Of a DNA stretch of 64,000 nucleotides, positions 51,480-59,670 are shown piece by piece. A program made the translations under genes and the position numbers. Source of the DNA: Vampirovibrio sp. (GTDB taxonomy: Bacteria > Cyanobacteriota > Vampirovibrionia > Vampirovibrionales > JAJTHC01); contig JACEUU010000002.1 in NCBI GenBank assembly GCA_024998755.1, positions 632,497 to 696,496 of the forward strand, read 5' to 3'. The first letter of the stretch is position 1. Every line of letters starts with the position of its first letter. The notes under the pieces are model-generated. The model saw only the letters and a list, made by a program, of their open reading frames with translations, was not told the origin of the DNA and did not search any database.

Positions 51480-54170
51480 TTATTCAGAAGTTGACTTGAG
51501 TGTATCTAACAGTTTCCCTAATGCTACCCTATCAATCCATGTAATATTTGGAAGACCGTTAAGTATATGATCATGACAAGGCTTAAACAACCCATTGGTT
51601 ATAAAAAACCCTTTTTCTAACTGATGCGTTTTTAATGTGCCGAACAATCTTTCTAACGAGCTAGGGTCTGGGTAAGGTTTGCCTCCTAAAACATGCTTAA
51701 CTTGCACCCCCCAACGAACACCATCTTTTTCAAACACAAAATCAAGCCCTTTATCCACTAGTTTTGAAACAGAATACCCTAACCTTTGATAAATTTCTTT
51801 TATCATCATCTCAAATTGATACCCTTGTTCAGAAGAAGTTCGTGCATTAATGGTGTCCATCTTTAGCAAAGTGGGTAATTGATTGGCAGGGTTTTCACCT
51901 ATCGAGGCCAAGCAATCCGCACGTGAAACCTCTTGCAAGTAAGACAAATCAAATAAGTGCTTACGCAAGCGTCGTTTATCTTCTAACCGTTCGTGTAAAT
52001 TTTCTTCAAACGGGTGGTCTGCAACAAAGTTATACACAGTAACGGGTTTTTTCTGCCCTGTACGGTAAGCTCTGCACGTGGCTTGGTCTTCTACGGCTGG
52101 GTTCCACCAACGGGTTAAGTGTATAACATGGTTGGCGTGTTGCAAGTTCAACCCCATGCCCGCACACTTGGGGGAAAGTACCAAGGCAGCAAAGCCGTTA
52201 ATTGCTTCAAACTGCTGAAGTATTGCTTTGCGTTGCTCATCTGAAACCTCGCTGTTAATGGCTTTTAACGCTCCATAGCTACTTTGGTGGTTAGCCACTG
52301 CCTGCACAACGGCTTGATACCGATGGTATTCACAAAAAATGAGGGCTTTTTCATTTTTAGCTTGAATATCCGCTAAAATGCGTTGCAACGCCTGTAGCCT
52401 AGCAGATTCCTGCAGCCATTCTTGCCATGAAGGGTTGGTAGCCGTGCTTAAAAAAGGATGAATACTCAGTTGTTTTACTTTGTTCGGTTTGGTTATGCCT
52501 AATTGTTCTGATTGAACCAGAACGGTAATTTTTTGCTTAATTTCAGCAGGCAATGCCACCGAAATGCGTTTTTCAATTAAGATTGGCAGGTTGTTAGCAA
52601 CATCTTGCTTTAACCGCCCAATGGCAAACCCTTCGTTAAAATCGCCAAATTTCAAGGTGTTATTTAAGGTTTCAAAAGCCAGTTCCTTTTCTTGCTCAGT
52701 GGCTTCCATTACACTTAACACTTTGTAGTTTTTGGCAAAGGTTCGTTTACTATGCAATAGCCCTGGGCTAGCAATATCCATAATGTTCCACAATTCCCCT
52801 AAATTGTTTTCAATCGGGGTGCCACTCATCAAAATTTTGAATGTTGCCTTGCAAGCAATCGCCTTTAAGGCTCTAGAAATAGCCGTGGCATCTGATTTTG
52901 CTTTTTGCACCTCATCGCACAAAATTAAGCTCCAAGAAATTTTACCTAAAGAATATTGATAGTTGACCATTGTATCGTAAGTCATCACAATACAGTTAGC
53001 CGTGCGTTGCAGGTGTTTAATATCTAACAAGGGTTGTTGTAAGGAAACTTCGTTACCCCGCAAGTGTGCTTTATTGGCTTGTTTGTAGCGTTGAATGGCA
53101 TCGCCATGTAGCACCTTAAACTGGAATTCTTCAGGGTATTGGAAGGCTTTTTGGGCTTGTTCATCAAAGTTATCTAACAAGATAGAGGGTACCACAATTA
53201 AGATAGGGTTTGTGCAGGGCTCATCTTGGCTAAATGTAGCGGGGTTTAATACATCTGCAGGTAAGGCACTAGTAGCAACCCGTTCTTTCCATAACAAACG
53301 CATTAGTAACCGAATAAAACAGAGCGTTTGCAACGTTTTACCCAAGCCCATATCATCTGCCAGTAATACGCCAGATTTGCCCGATAAAAAACTGCGAACC
53401 AGCCACAAAATACCTTGTTCTTGGTAGGGGAATAGCTTGTAATCTGGATCTAAATCCAGCTGTTGCCAAAATTCTGTGATAGCACTGGCGGTAACGCTAT
53501 TGGCTGCTTCCGTATAAGTTACATCCTCATCATTACTTTTAATTTGTAGCACTAACGCTAATTTCTTCGTTAAATCTTCCCTTACTGGTTTCGGTTCTAC
53601 CGCTTTCAAAGGAGAAGGGCATTGTTGATTCGGGTTAGCAGGGTGGGTTTGCCACAAGGTGGTTGCAGCCGTTAGTTGCTTGGCAAACGCTTCATAAGCG
53701 GATTGATCTTTCAAATCCACTACCGCTATTTCACCTGTATTAGCATCAGGCAAATGAACCATATCCGCCTTTTGATATGCCTCTTTTACTTCTTGCTTTA
53801 GTTGTGGTAACAAATGGGGGTCTAGGTTTACAGGGGTGCCCTCCACGTTAACTACCACCACTGGTTGCATAGCGTTGCTACTATCCACATAAACCGCAGA
53901 AGCAGAATCTGCAAGGCTTAGGTCTTCATCAATGCCTTCAAACAATGAACGAGATTGGCTTGAAAAAGCCCCTCCTTTTTTAACGGGTGCTACTAAACCA
54001 ATAACCCGCTCGCCGTAGTGATGAATATCGATATTAAACACCTGCAACCCCAGCGGTGTTGCTAGTAAGGGGTTATCTAACCCAGTAGACCGCATTGCGT
54101 TGATAATAGCCGATTCAGGTTGTTGCGTTAAGTGGGTTTTAACAAATTGAAACGCTTCAAGAAGTTGCAA
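51480..54170 (-). CDS. SNF2-family helicase fused to an Mrr-like restriction endonuclease domain
   Basis: An 896-residue protein of defence type. Residues 1-235 form an unknown N-terminal domain. The SNF2/RapA-type motor spans about 245-740: Walker A in LLADDMGLGKT (268-281), the motif II acid box DEVQ (419-422, in place of the usual DEAH), LMSGTPIENNLGELW, the second lobe with ALIFCEYHRYQ and motif VI RAYRTGQ (700-706). The C-terminal domain (about 785-880) is Mrr-like: FEMMIKEIYQRLGYSV, then D810 in KGLDFVFEKDG and Q823-V-K825 in WGVQVKH, the PD-(D/E)XK pattern. Such fusions translocate on DNA and cut it. It is the last gene of a minus-strand set with an XRE/ImmA regulator, and may be a stand-alone or two-part anti-phage enzyme. 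Confidence 0.85.
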   Translation of the reverse strand: MQLLEAFQFVKTHLTQQPESAIINAMRSTGLDNPLLATPLGLQVFNIDIHHYGERVIGLVAPVKKGGAFSSQSRSLFEGIDEDLSLADSASAVYVDSSNAMQPVVVVNVEGTPVNLDPHLLPQLKQEVKEAYQKADMVHLPDANTGEIAVVDLKDQSAYEAFAKQLTAATTLWQTHPANPNQQCPSPLKAVEPKPVREDLTKKLALVLQIKSNDEDVTYTEAANSVTASAITEFWQQLDLDPDYKLFPYQEQGILWLVRSFLSGKSGVLLADDMGLGKTLQTLCFIRLLMRLLWKERVATSALPADVLNPATFSQDEPCTNPILIVVPSILLDNFDEQAQKAFQYPEEFQFKVLHGDAIQRYKQANKAHLRGNEVSLQQPLLDIKHLQRTANCIVMTYDTMVNYQYSLGKISWSLILCDEVQKAKSDATAISRALKAIACKATFKILMSGTPIENNLGELWNIMDIASPGLLHSKRTFAKNYKVLSVMEATEQEKELAFETLNNTLKFGDFNEGFAIGRLKQDVANNLPILIEKRISVALPAEIKQKITVLVQSEQLGITKPNKVKQLSIHPFLSTATNPSWQEWLQESARLQALQRILADIQAKNEKALIFCEYHRYQAVVQAVANHQSSYGALKAINSEVSDEQRKAILQQFEAINGFAALVLSPKCAGMGLNLQHANHVIHLTRWWNPAVEDQATCRAYRTGQKKPVTVYNFVADHPFEENLHERLEDKRRLRKHLFDLSYLQEVSRADCLASIGENPANQLPTLLKMDTINARTSSEQGYQFEMMIKEIYQRLGYSVSKLVDKGLDFVFEKDGVRWGVQVKHVLGGKPYPDPSSLERLFGTLKTHQLEKGFFITNGLFKPCHDHILNGLPNITWIDRVALGKLLDTLKSTSE

Positions 54171-54209
54171 GCTGTTGTTATATCATAGTAATTTTCAGTT
54201 CTAATATTT

Positions 54210-54293
54210 TCAATTGAGCCTAGCATAATCTAACGTGCTTTTTAATAACGCTTCGTCTATGCCTTTTGTCTTGTCGTAGTTATTTTCAGCCAT
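54210..54293 (-). CDS. Possible 27-residue ORF between the regulator and SNF2 genes
   Basis: ATG at 54293, product MAENNYDKTKGIDEALLKST plus seven residues, stop at 54210. It is hydrophilic and helix-forming, but has no clear ribosome site and no known relatives. It may be the remnant of a longer gene, or not coding at all. Confidence 0.2.
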   Translation of the reverse strand: MAENNYDKTKGIDEALLKSTLDYARLN

Positions 54294-54310
54294 AATGTTT
54301 GTTTGCTTTT

Positions 54311-55372
54311 TTAGCTTGTTCTACTACGAAACGGTATGACGTTGTTATTCAAAAATCCACTAGCAAGATATTTGTTATAATTAAACCCTAAAAAATTATT
54401 TATTTTTTCTTCATTATTTTCAAAACCATCTATTAATTCAACAAAATGATCTTCAAACATACTGGGTTTACCCATTGGTTGAGGATTAGGCTCTTCGCTA
54501 TTCCACCCTAAACGAGCTAGCTCGATAAAATAATATTTTGCACGTTCTGCAGTAATAATATCTAAATCTTTAGCACGTATAATAAGAGATTTTATAGGAA
54601 CGTGAAAATAACTTTTTAGATTCATAAATTGTTTAGCAGTAAGGTTTCTAGCGTATTTTCTAAAAACCTGTTCAGGTACTAAGAAATTAGCAGCAAATTC
54701 ATGAGCCTCTTTTTCTTTCTCTGCACTATCTTTTAAGGTTTTACTGTGAAGTAGTAGGTGCCCTAGTTCATGTGCTAGTGTAAAGTTAATAAGGTTTGCA
54801 CTTTTATGTTTATTATAAACAATAACCTTTGAGTTAGTTTCCCTATTATCAAAGGAAAAGCCATAAATCTTAGCACCGTTGAAATCCATTGGTACTAAAT
54901 AAACACCTGCATCTTCAATTAGATCCATTAAAGATTGGTTGTCTAATGGTTGCATGCCCAACCCATAGAACTTTCTTAACTCATTTGAAAGTTCTATGGG
55001 ATCACAGTTGCTATAGCCAATTTCAGGCAATGGATTGGCAGCTAGATGATTTTCAAACTGACGAAGCACCATTTGAATCAATCCACAGATTGCTTCAAAT
55101 GATTCTAAAATACTCTTATTAATACTAGCTCTTTTATAAAAATTTCCTTCATGTAAACTAATAATATACGGCTCTCTGCTAGCAATTTCAAAAAAACTTA
55201 TTGGCATATCAAAGTGTTCACAGAGTTTGGCTTTGTGCTGTAAATTTAAATCCTTAATACCTTTTTCTAACTGAGAATAGAATGACTGAGAAACCCCTAG
55301 TATCGTAGCCATTTCTTTTTGGCTAAGTTTTTCCAATCTTCTTAATTGTTGTAGCTTCAGATATTCCACCAT
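54311..55372 (-). CDS. XRE-type regulator fused to an ImmA/IrrE metalloprotease domain
   Basis: The 353-residue protein joins an N-terminal helix-turn-helix (about 5-60, SQKEMATILGVSQSFYSQLE) to an ImmA/IrrE-type zinc protease domain (about 150-260) with HELGHLLLH (H201, E202, H205) and the downstream E in EKEAHEFAANFLVPE. ImmA-type enzymes cleave a repressor to switch on mobile elements or defence genes; in fusions the same chain may bind the promoter. The gene start overlaps the 3' end of the IS5-split gene by 50 bases, so they were translationally coupled. It precedes the SNF2-Mrr gene by about 140 bases, and control of that gene is the natural guess. Confidence 0.85.
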   Translation of the reverse strand: MVEYLKLQQLRRLEKLSQKEMATILGVSQSFYSQLEKGIKDLNLQHKAKLCEHFDMPISFFEIASREPYIISLHEGNFYKRASINKSILESFEAICGLIQMVLRQFENHLAANPLPEIGYSNCDPIELSNELRKFYGLGMQPLDNQSLMDLIEDAGVYLVPMDFNGAKIYGFSFDNRETNSKVIVYNKHKSANLINFTLAHELGHLLLHSKTLKDSAEKEKEAHEFAANFLVPEQVFRKYARNLTAKQFMNLKSYFHVPIKSLIIRAKDLDIITAERAKYYFIELARLGWNSEEPNPQPMGKPSMFEDHFVELIDGFENNEEKINNFLGFNYNKYLASGFLNNNVIPFRSRTS

Positions 55373-55609
55373 CTTTTTGACCTTTCCTTTTGGAAGAATA
55401 AGAAGGTTTATTGTCTACAGCTGGTAAATCGCTGTCTTGTACAATATCCCGACCGTTTAAATAAATTTTATCAATTTGTCTATTTGGAAGAAGAGTATAC
55501 TCCAACAGAGAAACTTCTATTTGAGGAAACAATGAAAGTTGTCCCGCTAAACGTTCTTGTGATCGTTTAGTTCTGAAAGTACGACCAGATTTACAAAATC
55601 TTAATATAT

Positions 55610-56767
55610 GAAGTTACGGAATAAGGGTGTGCAGGTGGGAGTAGTGAGTGTTTTTTAATAAAATTCAACCAAAAATGCTCAAAAAACAGAACAATACCCC
55701 TTGTTTCCACTCTTTTCGGATCATAATTACCTAAAAACCATACAAGAATCCACTAAAACCTACCCCCCTCCTCACCAAAAAACCATACCGACGACAATTA
55801 TACCCAAATGCCAAGCCCAAAATCTCCGCAGAAACACGCACTAACCCACGACAAGACACACGAACCTTCTTAAACACCGTCTTCCAACCCGCAAACACAT
55901 GCTCCACCCTAGCCCGAACCTTAGAAAGCAACCCATTAAACCGCTTCTGCGAAGCCGTCAACTCAGGCGTTGGTTCATGCTGCTTACCCCGAACACGACG
56001 CTTAATAATCCTCGGCTGTATCCCCAACGCCTTCAAATCCTTCTCCTTACCCACATACCCACTATCCGCACCAACAGTCTGCTCATCGCCCACCAGTACA
56101 GGCAGTAAACTCTGACTGTCATGCACATTGGCACCAGTAACAACCACCTTGCGAATCAACTTGCTTTTAGCATCCACATTAACCGTGGCACTGTAACCAA
56201 AGCCTTTGTAGCCATAAGTGGCATCAGGGTCGCTCTGGTCTTCAGGCTTTTTTCTCTGTTTGCTATTGGCTTTAATAAAGGTGGCATCTACCAAGTTGCC
56301 TTCTTTAAGAATGAGGTTGTTCTCTTGGAAGAAGGTGTCTAAGGCTAAGAAAAGGGCTTCTTGGGCTGGGGTGTTTTGCAGTTCGTGTTGGAAGTTTTCG
56401 AGTGTCGTGGCTTCAGGGATGGGGGATTCTAAGGAGAAGCCGAGAAACTTTCGGAAGGAGAGTCTGTCGTGGCATTGAAATTCGGTTTGTTCATAGGAGA
56501 GATTGAACCATATTTTGAGGAGGTTCATTTTGAGCAGTAGTAGGCGTTTGTAGGGTGGTCTGCCGTTGGGTTTGTGGTGGATGTGTGTTTTGAGGATGGT
56601 TTCAAATAGTTGCCATGGTAGGGTTTGGTTCATTTCCTCTAGGAATTTGTGAGTCGGTGTGGCTTGTTGAATTTGGATGTCGGCAAAGGTAGTCATGGGG
56701 GTGGGGTATCCTATGAGAGGTGGAATAATGTCCCTTCTATTTTACCTTGCCCTTTTTCCGTAACTTC
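55610..56767 (-). mobile_element. IS5-family element, full copy with ATAT target duplication (1158 bp)
   Basis: Terminal GAAGTTACGGA at 55610 and inverse TCCGTAACTTC ending at 56767. ATAT flanks both sides (55606-55609 and 56768-56771). This is the only full copy in the window with an intact duplication, so it is the clearest simple insertion. Confidence 0.95.
55731..56696 (-). CDS. IS5-family transposase
   Basis: 321 residues, nearly identical to the copy at 32325, with the same catalytic residues (VDATFIKA, GADSGYVGKE, RARVEHVFAGW). The C-terminal ~12 residues differ (GVGFSGFLYGF). Confidence 0.93.
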   Translation of the reverse strand: MTTFADIQIQQATPTHKFLEEMNQTLPWQLFETILKTHIHHKPNGRPPYKRLLLLKMNLLKIWFNLSYEQTEFQCHDRLSFRKFLGFSLESPIPEATTLENFQHELQNTPAQEALFLALDTFFQENNLILKEGNLVDATFIKANSKQRKKPEDQSDPDATYGYKGFGYSATVNVDAKSKLIRKVVVTGANVHDSQSLLPVLVGDEQTVGADSGYVGKEKDLKALGIQPRIIKRRVRGKQHEPTPELTASQKRFNGLLSKVRARVEHVFAGWKTVFKKVRVSCRGLVRVSAEILGLAFGYNCRRYGFLVRRGVGFSGFLYGF

Positions 56768-57128
56768 ATATGATTTTCAGAGATAAAAACTTCCCAGTCT
56801 CCGTAAGGAGAGTCTGTTATCAAAAATCCGTTAGCTTCAAATCCTAAACGTACAGCGTCGTAAATACGATTAGCTTGGGTAACAGCACGTTCTTCATATT
56901 CTTTAGAGGAGTACTTAGAAACTTTATTTGCCGCTTCTGTTGTAATTTCAACGTACAATGCTTCCGAATGAACCTGTATATCATTAAAACATAAATCATT
57001 TCTAGTTTTCAACATTTGTTTAAATACCCCTTTTGTATATGAATAAAGGCTTTCACTCGGTTGTAAAACATTTAAAATACAATTTTTTAATTATTTTATA
57101 ACCTGTAAATATTTTAGCTTAAAGCTCT

Positions 57129-57440
57129 TTAAAATGCAAGTAATATTTGGCAAATAGTGTCATTATTGGGGTGTGCCAGTTGTTGATAAGCTTGCCATTT
57201 TTCCTGCAACGTAGTGGGTGCTAGTGTTACTGCGTTTTGTTCCCTAATTTTAGCCCCCATTTTTTTAAGCCGCACAAATAACGGATTAAACTGTGTTTGC
57301 ACATAAGCTTTAGCGTCGTCGTGGGTAGTCAAGCGTTGAGAAAAAGTTTGATACGCTTGTAGGCTACTTTTTAACGCTTTGAAAGGCTCTAATAGGTGTT
57401 CCATTACCCAATACCCCTTATGGTTTAACGGCTGAAGCAA
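57129..57440 (-). CDS. Small unknown protein following the OmpA-like gene
   Basis: Not recognised. The 103-residue product (MLQPLNHKGYWVMEHLLEPF) is helical and Gln/Ala-rich, with no signal peptide. Its start overlaps the end of the OmpA-like gene by 23 bases, which supports translation as a coupled pair. An internal ATG (MEHLLEPF) at residue 13 would avoid the overlap. Confidence 0.5.
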   Translation of the reverse strand: MLQPLNHKGYWVMEHLLEPFKALKSSLQAYQTFSQRLTTHDDAKAYVQTQFNPLFVRLKKMGAKIREQNAVTLAPTTLQEKWQAYQQLAHPNNDTICQILLAF

Positions 57441-57756
57441 TCACGTTGCGTTGCTCGTTAGATTTTACCCGAATACGCACTTCTACCCGACGGCTTGCTT
57501 GCTTGTTTTCCTGATGGGTTCGGGTATCTAGTAGTTGTTCTTGTTCGCCTCTACCATTAACATACAGCCATTTAAGCAGAAAGTTCCGCTCTGCAGAAGG
57601 GGGAATCACATCGGTAACCACAAACCGCCCCACGCTAAAAGCTCGTTGCTGGCTTAGGGCTAGGTTATGTTCGTCGTCCCCATCGGAATCTGTAAACCCT
57701 TGAATATAGAACGATTCCACACTAGGCGAAATGGCTTTTTTCGCTAAAATGTGCAT
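57418..57756 (-). CDS. OmpA-like C-terminal domain, lacking its N-terminal part
   Basis: 112 residues that match the peptidoglycan-binding OmpA/MotB domain from its middle: YIQGFTDSDGDDEHNLALSQ, RAFSVGRFVV, then GRGEQ and NKQASRRVEVRIRVK. The usual first strand and a membrane anchor or signal peptide are missing, and an in-frame stop lies nine codons upstream. This looks like the end of a larger gene, perhaps once joined to the TPR region at 57778, but a short cytosolic form cannot be ruled out. Confidence 0.6.
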   Translation of the reverse strand: MHILAKKAISPSVESFYIQGFTDSDGDDEHNLALSQQRAFSVGRFVVTDVIPPSAERNFLLKWLYVNGRGEQEQLLDTRTHQENKQASRRVEVRIRVKSNEQRNVIASAVKP

Positions 57757-57777
57757 GGTTAATATACCATAGCTACC

Positions 57778-58485
57778 CTAAGGGTTAACAGGGCTACTAT
57801 AGGCTTCAAGTAGGCTATTAACACGGGCTATGTTACTATTTACCCCGTAAACATAAGCCATAGCCTGATGTTCTTCCAATACGGCTAACGCTTCAATATA
57901 ATACTGTTTGGCTTGATGAAGCAGTATAGTACTTTGTTTCAATTCGCCTAAGATCTTAAGCACGTTACCCAAATTGTTTTGAGTCCCTGCCCACTGTAAC
58001 GGTACTATATCACCTTTATATTCTTTCAAAGCATTATTGTAAGCATCAATAGCTTGCGTTAAATAGGCTTCATCCTCGGTACGTTCACTTAATACCTGTA
58101 GCACTTCACCCAAATTATTTTGAGTCATTGCCCAATCTAACGGTACTATATCACGCTTTCGTTCTCGCAAGGCGTTATTATAAGCATCAACAGCTTGCGT
58201 TAAATAGGCTTCCTTTCCGCTACGTTGACCTAAGACCGAAAGCACGTTGCCCAAATTATTTTGAATCGCTGCCCACTCTAACGGGACTATTTCACGCTTG
58301 CGTTCTTTCAAGGCGTTAGTAAAAGCTTCAACAGCTTGGGTTAAATAGGCTGGACTACCCGTTTCATTACCAATTTTACCCGCTAACAACCCAAGGTTAT
58401 GCCATAGTTCCCCTAAGCGGTTAGTCATTATTTCAGGGTAAGGGGGGCTAGCAAGCCTAGTATGCAAACGGTTATAAATACCTAT
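57778..58485 (-). pseudogene. TPR protein, 5' end removed by IS630
   Basis: The frame is open from the IS630 end at 58486 and has no natural start; the first possible codon is a TTG at 58467. Three 40-residue TPR-like units follow each other with only few changes (AFTNALKERKREIVPLEWAA, AYNNALRERKRDIVPLDWAM, AYNNALKEYKGDIVPLQWAG), each followed by QNNLG. Such NNLG-type repeats are common in cyanobacterial signalling proteins, sometimes with CHAT peptidase domains; nothing of that kind remains here. The upstream part is not found beyond the IS. Confidence 0.7.
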
Positions 58486-59418
58486 TATAGCTGTTCCAAA
58501 AGTTATTGAGCCATTTTAAAGGCTTGGTCAATGGCTTCATCTAAAGATAAGGTATCGGTTAGTAACCGACGAATTCTCGCCTTCAACGCCGACCAAAATC
58601 GCTCAATCGGATTCAAATCAGGACTGTAAGGCGGTAAAAACAACAACCGACAACCCGCAGATTCAATCAGCTGTTGAATCTCCCAAGATTTATGAAAACT
58701 CGCATTATCCCCAATGACCGTCATCCCCGCCGTTAAACTCGGTAACAACTCATGTTCAACCCACGTCAAAATAACCTCGGTATTACAATAGCCCTTAAAA
58801 CACCACGGGGCTAATGGCTTTCCACCCTGTAACCCTGCTATAATAGAGGTACGTTCGGTGCGTTGACCACTAATTTCCTCCTGCACCCGTTCACCTTTAG
58901 GGGAACGACCATACAAGCGTTCAACGCTTCTACGGTCAACCCCACATTCATCCACAAACACAAGACTGGCGGGCGTTAGCGGTTCTATCTCCTGCTTATA
59001 AACTGTGCGTTTGGCTTCACTTCGTTCTCGGTAGAGCGTGCTTTTTTTTACGGCTAATGCCGAGTTTAATGAGGTTGTAGGAGATGGTGGATTTTTTAGA
59101 ACCGAGCAAGAGAGCCAATTCGTCCAAATAGGCACTGGGGTTGGCTTTTTGTATGGCGAGTAGTTGGTTTCTGTCGATGCTTGTTGCGGTGGTTGCCCCT
59201 GGTTTTTTGGGGATGAGACAGGTTCGTTTGACCCATCGTTTGACGGTGGCGAGACTGACTTTGAATCGGATGACGGTGGCTTGTTGTGTTTCTTTTTCTT
59301 GATTGATGCAATCAACGACTCGTTGTCTTAAATCGACGCTATATGCCATAGATGAATCCTCCTTTTTCGTGAACGTTATCCTCCTTATTATAGCTCAATA
59401 ATTATTGGAACAGCTATA
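58486..59418 (-). mobile_element. IS630-family element type A, copy 3 (933 bp)
   Basis: Same ends and length as the copies at 33892 and 42348, same orientation as the latter. It interrupts the TPR gene at its 5' end and adjoins an R3 element. Confidence 0.93.
58503..59349 (-). CDS. IS630-family transposase, two frames (copy 3)
   Basis: DNA-binding frame 59349-59017 and catalytic frame ending at 58503, joined at the A8 run, as in the other copies. The protein matches copy 2 (KRWVKR and GERVQ variants), so copies 2 and 3 are closest to each other. Confidence 0.88.
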
Positions 59419-59648
59419 TCTCATCGATTGTCATTCCTAACTTTCGCTGCTTGGTTTGTCAGGGGGTTGCGGTTTGGCAACCCCCCGACACCCCCCGCAA
59501 ATTTAGGGGCAAGCCCCTAAAGACCCCCAAAAAGACACCCCTCTATGCCACTACGGGCATTGACGAGGGGATGCTCTTTTTGCCCCTGCGGTGGACGGAA
59601 CGTATCGACGACTGCAGAGCAAACGCGATGGTCGTTCCTACTGGTGGG
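59419..59648. repeat. R3 element, reverse orientation, partial ends
   Basis: CATCGATTGTCATTCC, GGTTGCGGTTTGGCAACCCC, CACCCCTCTATGCCACTACG and GCGATGGTCGTTCC are the inverse of the R3 core at 6358. The 25-bp terminal repeats are not seen; the IS630 lies at the left border. Confidence 0.7.
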
Positions 59649-59670
59649 TAAATTTTTTGGGCTATTCAGC

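Larger units (their letters stand above)
55323..57015 (-). pseudogene. Unknown 176-residue protein gene split by IS5
   Basis: The two parts are 57015-56768 and 55609-55323. Removing the IS5 element and one copy of the ATAT target duplication joins SPYGDWEVFISENH to ILRFCKSGRTFRTKRSQERL in one frame, giving about 176 residues that end in a basic tail (SKRKGQKDGGISEATTIKKI). No family is recognised. The N-terminal part has a beta-rich look with Trp near the break (GDWEVFI). The 3' end overlaps the XRE/ImmA gene, so it was the first gene of the same operon, a place often held by a toxin, effector or substrate. The product is now truncated. Confidence 0.8.
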
